Below are positions 34,291 through 43,140 of a DNA stretch of 64,000 bases, piece by piece; position 1 is the stretch's first letter, and each line of letters opens with the position of its first letter. The translations under genes and the position numbers were made by a program. Location of the stretch: IMG/VR virus record IMGVR_UViG_3300044988_001028, positions 1-64,000 of that record. The stretch is one strand, 5' to 3'. The DNA comes from a virus. The notes below the pieces were generated by a model. That model saw nothing but the letters and a program-made list of their open reading frames with translations, was not told the origin of the DNA and did no database searches.

Positions 34291-35499
34291 ATGGCTCGTA
34301 AAAAAGTCGATGAAGATAATTTCTTTCAAGATTTAGCAAATGAAACTGGTGGAGATATTGTTGCTGAAATTGATAGCGTTAAATATTTTGTGGATAGTGG
34401 AAATTTGGCAATCAATTATATTTGTAGTGGAAAGTTTATGGGTGGTGGAGTTCCGGGCGGTAAGCTTACGGAAATTTATGGTCCTTCATCTAGTTCAAAA
34501 TCTTTGATTGGAACAAATGTTTTGTTCGGTTGCCAGCGTTCTGGTGGAATTGCAATTTTGGAAGATTGTGAAAATTCTGCCAATAAAGAATTTATTCAAC
34601 GAGCATCACATTGCGACTTGAATAAAATTGTCAGACATACTCCACAAGCATTGGAAGATGTCTTTTTGAAGATGTATAAATCCATTGAATTTGTTCGATC
34701 AAAAAGAAAAGAATGTCCGATTGCTATTGTTTATGACTCCATTGGCGTAAGTCCATCGGCTAGAGAGCTTAGAGAAGTTAATCTTCCAGAAAACGCTTCG
34801 AAAGCTGATTTCAAACGCATCGTTGGTGGGCATGAGCAACCCGGAGAAAGAGCTAAGATTTGTTCTAGAGAATTCCGAAAATTGAACACAGTTATGGAAA
34901 AGAATGATGCTACTGTTGTCATTTTGAATCAGACTCGTTCAAAAATTGGTGTTCTTTATGGAAATCCAACGACAACTGCTGGTGGTGGTAATGCTTTGCC
35001 GTTCTATGCTTCGTGTCGATTAGAAACATCGACAATGAAGAAAATAGAATATAAAATTAGTGCAAAAAAAACCAAGATTCTTGGCATTAACATTCGTGTT
35101 AAAAATGTTAAAAATAAGACTCACACACCATTTATTTCAACAGAAAACATTCAATTGCTTTTTGAACACGGAATAAATCCTGTTAGTGGCTTATTATCTT
35201 GTTTGCTTGATGCAAATAGGGTTATTGCTAAGAGTGCTGGAAATTTCATCGTTGCAGAGCCTTATAGCAATGGCGAGGAAATTAAATTCAAAGCCTCCTT
35301 GGACAAGAATGAAATTCCTCTCGAAATTTTGCTCAAATGCCCATCGATTATTGATGCAGCATCTGAACAAGATATAATTGATTATTTGGAGCCATTTAAA
35401 GCAGCTATGGAATTCCAGATTGGTGGTGATGTCATAGAAACAGACATAACCAATCAAGAAGGAATAGATGATGAAATTGATTCAGAGATAGAAGAATAA
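34291..35499 (+). CDS. uvsX: UvsX/RecA-like recombinase
   Basis: The ATG at 34291 follows AAAGGAG by 6 bases and gives 402 residues. Motifs are the P-loop GPSSSSKS (about 64-71; RecA usually GPESSGKT), Walker B AIVYDSIG, and the DNA-binding loop region RSKIGVLYGNPTTTAGGGNALPFYAS typical of RecA/UvsX. The C-terminus is acidic (GIDDEIDSEIEE). It would form the presynaptic filament for strand exchange with the gp32-like protein. The Ser in place of the P-loop Gly is unusual. Three-prime ends overlap by 46 bases with the opposing gene. Confidence 0.88.
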   Translation: MARKKVDEDNFFQDLANETGGDIVAEIDSVKYFVDSGNLAINYICSGKFMGGGVPGGKLTEIYGPSSSSKSLIGTNVLFGCQRSGGIAILEDCENSANKEFIQRASHCDLNKIVRHTPQALEDVFLKMYKSIEFVRSKRKECPIAIVYDSIGVSPSARELREVNLPENASKADFKRIVGGHEQPGERAKICSREFRKLNTVMEKNDATVVILNQTRSKIGVLYGNPTTTAGGGNALPFYASCRLETSTMKKIEYKISAKKTKILGINIRVKNVKNKTHTPFISTENIQLLFEHGINPVSGLLSCLLDANRVIAKSAGNFIVAEPYSNGEEIKFKASLDKNEIPLEILLKCPSIIDAASEQDIIDYLEPFKAAMEFQIGGDVIETDITNQEGIDDEIDSEIEE

Positions 35500-35936
35500 T
35501 CAATTTTATATTTGGTTTTTCCAAGCCTCTTTAAAGTTTTTCCTATATTTTTGATGTAATTTTTTGCTTTTGTTATTTGGGAATAGATGTTTTTTTCATC
35601 TATTCCTTTTTTTTTGAATTTTGCAATTAATTTATTTGTGTCTATTTCTTTTTTGCTTTGAAGTGTTTTTATTATATGTGAAAATATTAAATTGCTTTGA
35701 TTTGTTTCTTTTTTGTTCAAAGTTTCAATTGTTTTATATTCAAATTCTTCTTGTTTGCGATTTGTGTCGCAAATTTCATTTGCCAATTGTTCTAGTGATA
35801 GAGAATTTTTACTCTCAGTGCTTATTATTGAAAGATCTGCGTTAAATGTCTTAGAAAATTCGATTAAACTACTCAAATTTTTTTTATTTGTAATAAATTT
35901 TCTTTTGTCCTTCAATTCAATCATCAAATAATTCAT
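35454..35936 (-). CDS. Hypothetical protein antisense to the recombinase end
   Basis: The start at 35934-35936 has a clear AAGGAG site and gives 160 residues (MNYLMIELKDKRKFITNKKN...). The protein is Lys/Ser-rich and helical, ending SSISESISSSIPS. No domain is recognised. Its last 46 bases lie over the end of the recombinase gene on the opposite strand. Confidence 0.6.
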   Translation of the reverse strand: MNYLMIELKDKRKFITNKKNLSSLIEFSKTFNADLSIISTESKNSLSLEQLANEICDTNRKQEEFEYKTIETLNKKETNQSNLIFSHIIKTLQSKKEIDTNKLIAKFKKKGIDEKNIYSQITKAKNYIKNIGKTLKRLGKTKYKIDYSSISESISSSIPS

Positions 35937-36003
35937 AGAAACTCCTTGATTTAATATTACTGTATTATAAAAGAGATGTCGTTGACTTGGCAATGAGGTG
36001 ACC

Positions 36004-36999
36004 ATGAATAATTGTAATAATAAAAGGCGTTTTGGAGTTGAGTTGGAAATTAATGCCTTCGATGGCAGAAGTCGTCCATTTGATTATGAATTGGGAAATT
36101 TGCCAAAAGGAATTTTTTATGTTTCTTGGCTGGTTCAAAAAGTTGTCAAAGATAAGGTGTTTATTCAAAAGTGGGGAAATAATCACAATAATGATTCTTG
36201 GATTTTAAAGCCAGATAGTAGTTGTGGGATCGAAGTATGCACACCAGTATTAAAGGGAATTGATGGAGTGAGAAAAGTATCTGCTGTTGTCGATGCTTTT
36301 AGCAATGACGGCAATATAAAAGCAGATGAAAGATGTTCGTTTCATGTTCATGTTGATGTTCATGACCTTTCTGTTGATCAAGTCGCTTCTGTAATTAGTT
36401 GGTGGATTAAATGCGAATATGTGTTTACAAACATGGTTCCAATTAAAAGAAAAAGAAATAGATATTGCCAGTTATTGTCTTTTTCCGACATTATCGATGA
36501 AGTTGAACGCCCACTCATTAGTTCTAATACACTTATAAATTCAATTGGGATGCATAAATATTATTCGATTAATACATATCATTTCGTAAACAATAAAAGA
36601 CAGACTATTGAATTTCGCATAATGGATGCATCTGCTTGTTTGAATTATTTTGATGCAAAAAATTACATTTTATTTCTTCTTCATTTTGTAAATATTACTT
36701 CCAAATTACCATTATTGAAAAATTATGAAAAAAATAACCAAATGACTGGTTATGCTTGGTTAGATTTCAATAAAGTCATGGAATTGCTTGGATTTGATGA
36801 TGATTCTAACTTATCGTCTGGTCTGAAAGAGGTAAAAGAATGGCTTTTTATGCGTATGAAGCAGAATGTATCATGTGAGATTGATGGGGTATTTGGTAAT
36901 AATTTTAAATCTCATCAATATTATGATATTTTTCAATTAGAAAAAGGTTCAACTTCACTATTGAATAATAAATTTATAGAAGATAAGTTCTTGGATTAG
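36004..36999 (+). CDS. Amidoligase-family enzyme (COOH-NH2 ligase)
   Basis: The ATG at 36004 follows GAGGTG; product 331 residues. It matches the amidoligase family, a relative of glutamine synthetase and gamma-glutamyl-cysteine ligase. The matching parts are RRFGVELEINAFDGR (metal-binding Glu in GxELE), DSSCGIEVCTPVL, RCSFHVHVDVHDLS and RQTIEFRIMDASA. Such enzymes use ATP to join an amino group to a carboxylate and often modify peptides or make small conjugates. The next two unknown genes follow within 30 bases and could encode a partner or substrate. Confidence 0.78.
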   Translation: MNNCNNKRRFGVELEINAFDGRSRPFDYELGNLPKGIFYVSWLVQKVVKDKVFIQKWGNNHNNDSWILKPDSSCGIEVCTPVLKGIDGVRKVSAVVDAFSNDGNIKADERCSFHVHVDVHDLSVDQVASVISWWIKCEYVFTNMVPIKRKRNRYCQLLSFSDIIDEVERPLISSNTLINSIGMHKYYSINTYHFVNNKRQTIEFRIMDASACLNYFDAKNYILFLLHFVNITSKLPLLKNYEKNNQMTGYAWLDFNKVMELLGFDDDSNLSSGLKEVKEWLFMRMKQNVSCEIDGVFGNNFKSHQYYDIFQLEKGSTSLLNNKFIEDKFLD

Positions 37000-37027
37000 G
37001 ATATATACCTTCATAGAAGGTGAATAT

Positions 37028-37498
37028 ATGTCGGACAACATCACAAAGATAAAAAGTTCGATTCAAGAATTAAAAAATCTCTCAAAGATTTTGATTCCAT
37101 ACAATTATCCCATTAAAAATTCAGAAGCTTACGAAGAAGATCTACTTATTTTTAAAAGTAGAAAATATGTCGTTGATGGATATTCTGTAGTAGCTCATTA
37201 CCAAAGATGTGATTACGAACATTATTATATGGATGTTTTACAACTTTATGGTGACTATAGCACCTTTTTGCCGATTTCTGTTAATTGTAAGATTGCAAAG
37301 TTGTTTTTAGGAAATGATGAATTGTTTCTCATAGAGACCTATAAGCAACAAAAAAAGATATACTGTTGGACAGTTTGTTTGAACAAGGAGGAGAGGGTGA
37401 TTGAATCTCCAATTCGTAAAGATGGTGACTATACACATCGTTTCTATGATGGGTTCAAATACTTTTATATTCCTCCTAGCAAAGTTTTTTTCATTTAA
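37028..37498 (+). CDS. Hypothetical protein next to amidoligase
   Basis: The 156-residue protein (MSDNITKIKSSIQELKNLSK...) has a helical start and a beta-rich Tyr-rich remainder (YYMDVLQLYGDYSTFLPI). The GAAGGTG ribosome site lies in a small CCTTC-ATA-GAAGG hairpin, which might tune translation. No family is recognised. Position suggests a link to the amidoligase. Confidence 0.6.
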   Translation: MSDNITKIKSSIQELKNLSKILIPYNYPIKNSEAYEEDLLIFKSRKYVVDGYSVVAHYQRCDYEHYYMDVLQLYGDYSTFLPISVNCKIAKLFLGNDELFLIETYKQQKKIYCWTVCLNKEERVIESPIRKDGDYTHRFYDGFKYFYIPPSKVFFI

Positions 37499-37518
37499 AA
37501 ATTTTACGAGGTGTAATC

Positions 37519-37818
37519 ATGAGTCAAAATAAAATACAATCTATGATTGTAGAGCATCTTATGAGGCATGGGAAAATTGAATTACTTTTGCCGGACAATG
37601 TTACATTAGAAATAGGAATAACACAAGAAAATCAAAGAGGAAAATTTATAAAGAAAAATGACTATTGTTGGGTTATGGCATCACAAAATGATCGAACAGC
37701 ATGTATTGATGCATTCAATTTAGGGCTTCGTTTTGCGGATGATAAAAACGCCTTAATACTAGAAGACAGCTTCATCAATCAAGATGGAGACCATGTAAGA
37801 AGGCTAGATGTAGTTTAA
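37519..37818 (+). CDS. Hypothetical small protein next to amidoligase
   Basis: The 99-residue protein (MSQNKIQSMIVEHLMRHGKI...) has a helix then beta strands (IELLLPDNVTLEIGITQE). A good ACGAGGTG site precedes the ATG. No family is recognised; it could be a partner of the two genes before it. It overlaps the opposing gene by 4 bases at the 3' end. Confidence 0.62.
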   Translation: MSQNKIQSMIVEHLMRHGKIELLLPDNVTLEIGITQENQRGKFIKKNDYCWVMASQNDRTACIDAFNLGLRFADDKNALILEDSFINQDGDHVRRLDVV

Positions 37819-38153
37819 ATACAATCGTATATGTTGCCTAAAGTTTTGGAATGACTTAGAATTCCTGTAGATAGTAGGAACAACTCGGTAGTTCCTACGG
37901 CAACCTTGTTTTCTGCGAGTGGAACCAAAAAGTCTACCCATATAATGAATCCATTATTTGTAAGTTGGAATCTGGATATCATTATTTGTGTTCCTTTTTG
38001 TTTATATGATGTATTGGGAACAATGTCGAAATTATTTTTATGTTCTTGGACTAAATCATTGATTGTTTTCAATAATTTTGGAGCATCTAAGAACTCAGCC
38101 CATTTGGAGACTAGTAGTTCTTCAAACTTTTTTTGGTTAAAAATCTTTTCCAT
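37815..38153 (-). CDS. Hypothetical protein
   Basis: The 112-residue protein (MEKIFNQKKFEELLVSKWAE...) has an N-terminal helix and a beta-rich C-terminal part (FIIWVDFLVPLAENKVAVGT). No clear ribosome site is visible. It diverges from the next gene with only 14 bases between start codons. No family is recognised. Confidence 0.55.
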   Translation of the reverse strand: MEKIFNQKKFEELLVSKWAEFLDAPKLLKTINDLVQEHKNNFDIVPNTSYKQKGTQIMISRFQLTNNGFIIWVDFLVPLAENKVAVGTTELFLLSTGILSHSKTLGNIYDCI

Positions 38154-38167
38154 ATCTGAGGTATAGT

Positions 38168-38422
38168 ATGAAAAATATCGATCATTTTTTAAAAGAATAC
38201 TTTTATAGGCTTTCTGATGAGAATCTAAAAGTGCTTCATAGTAGACTTCATTTTAGGTATCAAGGCGACATTCCAGAAGTCTTGAATTTTGTTGGAAATA
38301 ACAAAGATCTTGACAGATGGCTTGGCGGAGCATCTGGATGCTTTGATTTTTATGGCATGGTTGACACTATGCACGAAGCTGTAAATCGTGAATATCAAAA
38401 GAGATTTGATATTCACCGCTAA
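38168..38422 (+). CDS. Hypothetical small protein
   Basis: The 84-residue protein (MKNIDHFLKEYFYRLSDENLK...) starts after GAGGT with 5-base spacing. It is helical with a conserved-looking RYQGDIPEVLNFV segment. No family is recognised. The opening MKNIDHFLKEYF is only loosely like the capsid-targeting motif. Confidence 0.6.
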   Translation: MKNIDHFLKEYFYRLSDENLKVLHSRLHFRYQGDIPEVLNFVGNNKDLDRWLGGASGCFDFYGMVDTMHEAVNREYQKRFDIHR

Positions 38423-38474
38423 TAAATTTAATAGCAGACAAGTCTAAATAATCATATCCAGACGATGGAGATAA

Positions 38475-38933
38475 ATGATTATTTGGACTTGTCCTATTTG
38501 TAAAACCGATGATTTGACATTGAGATATAGTTCTGGAAAAATGCGTACATGCAAAGATTGTCAGAAATATAAAAATATTCAAGCAAATTGTTCTGTCAAA
38601 AGAAAAAGAAAAAAAACTCCTCAAGTCGCTATCACTCAAGAAGAATTTCTCACATGGATAAAATCACATGTGAGAAAATGTTTTTATTGTGGTGTCACAG
38701 AAGCAGAACTTTTAAATTTATCAATATATTCACAAATTGGATTGTTAGTTGAATCATTGGGCGTAGATCGCATCGATAGCGATAAGGATTACACGCTTGA
38801 TAATATCGTTCTTTGCTGTCTCGCATGCAATAAAGTAAAGAGCAATAGTTTTAGCCAAGAGGAAATGGGATCTTTGGGAAAGACCATTTCGCAAATTTGG
38901 CAAATTAGAAAAGAAAATAAAATCAATTTTTAA
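38475..38933 (+). CDS. HNH endonuclease with N-terminal zinc ribbon
   Basis: The 152-residue protein has a CxxC zinc ribbon (WTCPICKTDD ... RTCKDCQ). An HNH core follows: CFYCGVTEAELLNL, then LGVDRIDSDKDYTLDNIVLCCLACNKVKS. It contains the DRID catalytic region, Asn-Ile-Val and the closing CxxCNxxKS. This is the recombination-endonuclease-like HNH layout common in phage genomes. Homing or DNA processing are both possible. Confidence 0.78.
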   Translation: MIIWTCPICKTDDLTLRYSSGKMRTCKDCQKYKNIQANCSVKRKRKKTPQVAITQEEFLTWIKSHVRKCFYCGVTEAELLNLSIYSQIGLLVESLGVDRIDSDKDYTLDNIVLCCLACNKVKSNSFSQEEMGSLGKTISQIWQIRKENKINF

Positions 38934-39000
38934 ATGTTATCTTTCCCAACAAAGCTGCTTTTGCTATCATGTGCAATTCAACCTTAAGAGAAATAATGTT

Positions 39001-41025
39001 ATGAGCGAATTGATTCAAATAATAGATCAGACCGATCTGGTTCCTTGTTCGAAATATCCATACGCAAAATGGGAATATGAAAATTTCAATCCAGTTCAAA
39101 GTAGAATTTTTGAAGTTTTTGAAAATGATGCTAATTTTTTGGTTTCCGCAAGAACTAGTGCCGGAAAAACTGTTATTGCTGAAATGTTTTTGGCTCAAGA
39201 AATTCGTAAGCGTGGTGGCAAAGGAATGTTTCTTGCACCATTAAAAGCCTTGGCTCAAGAAAAAATAGACCAATGGACAGACTTGTCATATCATTTTCAT
39301 GATTTGAATATTTCAATATGCACAGGCGATTATAGAATTACCGAAAAAAGACAACAAGAATTGTCAAAATCAAATCTAATCATTATGACTTCAGAAATGC
39401 TCAACCATAGGGCAAGAAATATCAATTCTGAAAAAAGTGCTTATCTGAAAGAAATAGGAACTTTAGTAATTGATGAATCTCACCTTTTGACAGTTCCCGG
39501 AAGAGGCGAACATCTTGAGGTTGGATTGATGAAATTCACTCAAATTAATCCAAATTGTCGGATTGTTCTTTTGTCTGCAACTATGCCAAATGTGAGTCAA
39601 ATCGCAGAATGGTTATGTGAACTCAATAAAAAGAAAACTTATATTTTGAATTCTGAGTATAGACCAGTGCCTTTAGGAATTCACTATGAAAACTACGATG
39701 ATGAGCATTGTTATTCTTATGATATTGAAGAAAAGGCAAAGATTGACAAAGCTTTGGATATTATAAACGATTATCCCGATGATAAATTTTTGGTTTTTGC
39801 ACACACAAAAAGAACTGGCGATTTGATAACTCGTACATTGAAAGCTAATTCAATTGATTCAGAGTTTCATAATGCAGATTTGGATAAAGATAAAAGAATT
39901 GATTTAGAAAGAAGATTTAAGAAAAAAGATGGCTTGAGAATTATTGTTGCAACTCCAACTTTGGCTTGGGGAGTGAATACACCTGCTAGGCGTGTGATTA
40001 TACTTGGAGTTCATCGTGGCAAGGATGAAGTAGAAACTTATAATGTGACTCAAATGGTCGGTAGATCAGGACGATTAGGAATTGATCCTCGTGGCGATGC
40101 TTATATCTTATTGCCAAACTCTAATGCAAAAAGACATCGTGACAGATTGAATACTCCACAGAATATTACTTCTAAACTTTTAGAGAAGCCAAGAAATCTC
40201 GCATTTCATTTGGTGAGTGAAATTCATCATAGATCAATTGAAAATGTTGCAGATATTAAGAAGTGGTATGAAAGATCATTGGCTAGTTTTCAAGCAAGGA
40301 ATCTTAATCAGACTTATATCAGCGAATTGCTTGTCGAAATGATCGATAGAAAAATTGTTCATAACGATGATGGTAATTTGGAAGTTTCTAGTGTTGGAAA
40401 AATAGCAAGCATTTTTTATTACTCTCCGTTTGACATTGCTGATTACAGTAGAAATTTTTATTTTCTATTTAAGGAAAAAAAACAAAACTCTGATTTACAT
40501 GTTGCTTTGGCTTTGGCAAAAATTGATACCAATAGAGCAAATATAGTCAACACTGCAGAAAAACAAGAAATGAGCTTGTTCGACAAAAGACTACAAAAAG
40601 ATTTTTATTCAGAATATAAATTTTTAACAGAAGGAATCAAGAAATCTGCCTTTTGTTATTTCAATTTGTTGAATGGATCGTATGTAACGGCTTTGGCTGG
40701 ATATCAAAGAAGTTTGCAAAGCGAATTTGAAAGAATACAGCAGATATTGATTGCACTTGATTCTATGAGTGGGAAATGGGGTCAAGAGTCATTTTTAAGG
40801 GATTTGGGAAGTCGCATTAGACATGGAGTGCCAGCACATCTTATAAATTTGTGTCAGTTGCCAAATGTAGGGAAAGTTAGAGCGACAAAGTTATATGATT
40901 TGGGATATAAAGATGTTGATTCTGTTGCCGAATTGGATGATGCCAAATTGAAAAAAATATTGAATCTTAAAGAAGATTTGGTCAAAGAAATAAAAAGCGT
41001 TGCATTAAGACTTTCTGCGCTTTAA
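39001..41025 (+). CDS. Ski2/Hel308-like DNA helicase
   Basis: The ATG at 39001 (MSELIQIIDQTDLV) gives 674 residues. Motifs are FNPVQS (Q motif), ARTSAGKT (Walker A, about 52), APLKALAQEK (Ia), VIDESHLL (DESH, about 158), LLSATMPN (III), ATPTLAWGVN (V) and QMVGRSGR (VI, about 351). A C-terminal helix-hairpin-helix segment LPNVGKVRATKLYDLGY matches the Hel308/Ski2 architecture. Such helicases unwind 3'-tailed and forked DNA. It is large and archaeal/eukaryotic-like for a phage. Its end overlaps the opposing gene by 21 bases. Confidence 0.85.
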   Translation: MSELIQIIDQTDLVPCSKYPYAKWEYENFNPVQSRIFEVFENDANFLVSARTSAGKTVIAEMFLAQEIRKRGGKGMFLAPLKALAQEKIDQWTDLSYHFHDLNISICTGDYRITEKRQQELSKSNLIIMTSEMLNHRARNINSEKSAYLKEIGTLVIDESHLLTVPGRGEHLEVGLMKFTQINPNCRIVLLSATMPNVSQIAEWLCELNKKKTYILNSEYRPVPLGIHYENYDDEHCYSYDIEEKAKIDKALDIINDYPDDKFLVFAHTKRTGDLITRTLKANSIDSEFHNADLDKDKRIDLERRFKKKDGLRIIVATPTLAWGVNTPARRVIILGVHRGKDEVETYNVTQMVGRSGRLGIDPRGDAYILLPNSNAKRHRDRLNTPQNITSKLLEKPRNLAFHLVSEIHHRSIENVADIKKWYERSLASFQARNLNQTYISELLVEMIDRKIVHNDDGNLEVSSVGKIASIFYYSPFDIADYSRNFYFLFKEKKQNSDLHVALALAKIDTNRANIVNTAEKQEMSLFDKRLQKDFYSEYKFLTEGIKKSAFCYFNLLNGSYVTALAGYQRSLQSEFERIQQILIALDSMSGKWGQESFLRDLGSRIRHGVPAHLINLCQLPNVGKVRATKLYDLGYKDVDSVAELDDAKLKKILNLKEDLVKEIKSVALRLSAL

Positions 41026-41775
41026 CCTGTTTACTCTTTCCATTAGCTTTGCTATGTTTAAATAGCCCTTTGCACCTTTTTTCACAGATCTAGCTCTAAA
41101 GAATACCTTTGCAGCAAGAAGGCTCTTTGGTGTGCATTGAGTGTCAATCCAGCAGGGTGTGCAACAATCTGCATTTATTCCTGTTGGCTCAAGTGAAACA
41201 ACAATTGGATCTCCATCGGCAACAAATACGCTATCTTCTTCTTCTGTTATTGTTGTGCCATTTATTACTAGATCGAATTCGCAATCACCATCGATTTTTG
41301 TGGCAAATACAAAGCCATCACCAACCATTCTTAACGACACATCTGGATCAAAGTTTGTTTGCCCTTCTGTTCCATCTACTATTTCTATGCAACAGCTATC
41401 AACAGTTAATTGAATTTCTACCACTTCGCATGGCACTGAACAGCTTCCCCCAAGAGCAAAAACATAATTATCTGAATTTTTATTTGATTTTTTTTTAAAT
41501 TTTGGAAAAGGTATGAGATGAGATCCAATGTTTATAGTTTCCCAATTTTCTTTTTCAAATAATTCTCTTAGTAATGGTGCCGGTTCTTCTGGCGGAGTTG
41601 GATCTTCGCATTTACATCCTTCGGGATAATCTACTTCGTCATAAGCTGGTCCTATTTCAAAAAAAAGACTAACACTAGTGCAGCATGGTGGTGGACAACA
41701 TTTAGAATCTGAGCATGAGCAACCACAGACTGGATCTCCTGCAATACCATTTTTAAAAGGACCTTCACAAGCCAT
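41005..41775 (-). CDS. Cys-rich protein, probably virion-associated
   Basis: The 256-residue protein opens with many Cys (CGCSCSDSKCCPPPCCTS, about 18-35). Acidic beta-rich parts follow (VEIQLTVDSCCIEIVDGTEG, DCEFDLVINGTTITEEEDSV) and a basic C-terminus (LNIAKLMERVNRLKRRKS). The Cys-rich start recalls the Stig1-repeat protein at the right end. It is on the minus strand with the next small gene, as the structural genes are. Family not recognised. Confidence 0.55.
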   Translation of the reverse strand: MACEGPFKNGIAGDPVCGCSCSDSKCCPPPCCTSVSLFFEIGPAYDEVDYPEGCKCEDPTPPEEPAPLLRELFEKENWETINIGSHLIPFPKFKKKSNKNSDNYVFALGGSCSVPCEVVEIQLTVDSCCIEIVDGTEGQTNFDPDVSLRMVGDGFVFATKIDGDCEFDLVINGTTITEEEDSVFVADGDPIVVSLEPTGINADCCTPCWIDTQCTPKSLLAAKVFFRARSVKKGAKGYLNIAKLMERVNRLKRRKS

Positions 41776-41778
41776 TAC

Positions 41779-42051
41779 TTATTGATTCTCTTGTTTTCCG
41801 AAGAAATTCTGTGGATATTCAATCTTAACAATGCCGTTTTCTTTTGTTGGATTGCCCTCCTTATCTTCTGTCCACCATCTGACTTGCTGAACTTCAATCC
41901 CAAGTTCATCCATATGACATCTATCATTTTTATCTACTGGCAGATGATGTTCAGTGCCATCAATTAGAACTGCAACTTTACATTCTTTTTTTTCATGATT
42001 GTAAAGCAAACAATTTTTACATATTGGTTCTATTTTTTTCATAGGTATCAT
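41779..42051 (-). CDS. Small Cys-containing hypothetical protein
   Basis: The 90-residue protein (MIPMKKIEPICKNCLLYNHE) has a CxxC...C...C arrangement (ICKNCLLYNHEKKECKVAVL, DRCHMDE) that could bind one zinc. It is 3 bases upstream of the Cys-rich gene on the same strand. Either of two ATG codons 9 bases apart could be used. Function unknown. Confidence 0.6.
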   Translation of the reverse strand: MIPMKKIEPICKNCLLYNHEKKECKVAVLIDGTEHHLPVDKNDRCHMDELGIEVQQVRWWTEDKEGNPTKENGIVKIEYPQNFFGKQENQ

Positions 42052-42096
42052 AAGAAATTATAAGTGACAATTGGTTATAAAAAACAGACTTGGCTG

Positions 42097-42125
42097 TTGA
42101 TAAAAATTTATAAATGATTTATGAT
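42097..42125 (+). promoter_or_regulatory. Sigma-70-like promoter for dNMP kinase gene
   Basis: TTGATA (42097-42102) and TATGAT (42120-42125) are spaced by 17 bases, 24 bases before the ATG, in a gap between divergent genes. This is the expected place and spacing for a host-type promoter. Confidence 0.5.
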
Positions 42126-42149
42126 TACTAAAACAACGAGGATTTCATT

Positions 42150-42782
42150 ATGAAAATTATTGGTTTTGCATCGCAATTAGCTATGGGAAAAGATACTGCA
42201 GCCGATTATTTGGCTATCGAACTTAACCGTGTTCAAACTACAGGAACATGGGAAAGAGGAGCATTTGCAAACGCTGTAAAAGACACATTTTGCAGGGCGT
42301 TCAATGTCGATAGAGATTTTCTAGAAAAATGGAAAAGAATTGATGATGCACCTCCCGGAATGAAAATGAATATCCGCAAGGCGTTACAATTCGTTGGTGA
42401 TGGATTTCGTCAAATTGTAAGCGATATATGGATTGATATAGCCTTAAGAGATAATGGCAAGCAACTTATTGTTTCTGATTGTCGATATATCAATGAGGCA
42501 AAAAACATTCGTGGTCGAGAAGGTATCAATGTTATCATGTATCGTCCTAATTATTTCAATAATGATACCAATCCTTCAGAATCTCAAATAAAACCAATCA
42601 TTGAATGGTGTTTAAAAACTCAAAAAGAAGGCGAAATCATGCATAATGATCCAAATGCACCAGAGGGAAGCGAACTTTATGATTATTTTCTTATAAATGA
42701 CAAAGAAATAGTCGATCTTCATTACAAAATTAGAGACCAATTAATTCCTTTTATTGAGAGGGCGTACAATGTCAGTAACTAA
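42150..42782 (+). CDS. Deoxynucleoside monophosphate kinase
   Basis: The 210-residue protein starts MKIIGFASQLAMGKDTAADYL, the modified P-loop (GxxxxGKDT) of T4 gp1-type dNMP kinases. KALQFVGDGFRQIVSDIWID and LIVSDCRYINEAKNI match the substrate and Asp-containing regions. It phosphorylates dNMPs to dNDPs for DNA synthesis, next in line after the deaminase and ThyX reactions. An ACGAGG site and a promoter-like sequence precede it. It overlaps the cupin gene by 14 bases. Confidence 0.85.
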   Translation: MKIIGFASQLAMGKDTAADYLAIELNRVQTTGTWERGAFANAVKDTFCRAFNVDRDFLEKWKRIDDAPPGMKMNIRKALQFVGDGFRQIVSDIWIDIALRDNGKQLIVSDCRYINEAKNIRGREGINVIMYRPNYFNNDTNPSESQIKPIIEWCLKTQKEGEIMHNDPNAPEGSELYDYFLINDKEIVDLHYKIRDQLIPFIERAYNVSN

Positions 42783-43137
42783 TTATACATTACATCCAAA
42801 TATTATTGTTCCAAAGGGTTGGGGACATGAACAATGGATATGTAATAACGAAAAATATTGTGGTAAGATTCTTTTTTTTAATCCAAAAAAGAAATGTTCT
42901 ATCCATTATCATGCTATAAAGGATGAGGTTTTATTTATTTTAGAAAATGATATAGAGATGTTATATGGATGGGGTGGAGAAGAATTAAAATCAATTATTT
43001 TAAAAGCAGGAATGTCTTTTCATATTCCTACTGGATTAAGACATCAAATGATAGCTGGAGAAAATGGAGCTAAAATTATAGAATTTTCTACGCATCATGA
43101 GGATAGTGATTCGATTAGATTGGAAAAAGGAGATTAG
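42769..43137 (+). CDS. Cupin, phosphomannose-isomerase-like
   Basis: The ATG at 42769 follows GAGAGGGCG and lies inside the end of the kinase gene. The 122-residue single-domain cupin has VPKGWGHEQWICNNE, KKCSIHYHAIKDEVLFIL (metal His pair in HYH) and FHIPTGLRHQMIA (second motif). This resembles type II phosphomannose isomerase C-domains and sugar isomerases. A sugar-phosphate substrate is likely and would fit the other sugar genes; the exact reaction is unknown. Confidence 0.78.
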   Translation: MSVTNYTLHPNIIVPKGWGHEQWICNNEKYCGKILFFNPKKKCSIHYHAIKDEVLFILENDIEMLYGWGGEELKSIILKAGMSFHIPTGLRHQMIAGENGAKIIEFSTHHEDSDSIRLEKGD

Positions 43138-43140
43138 ATT

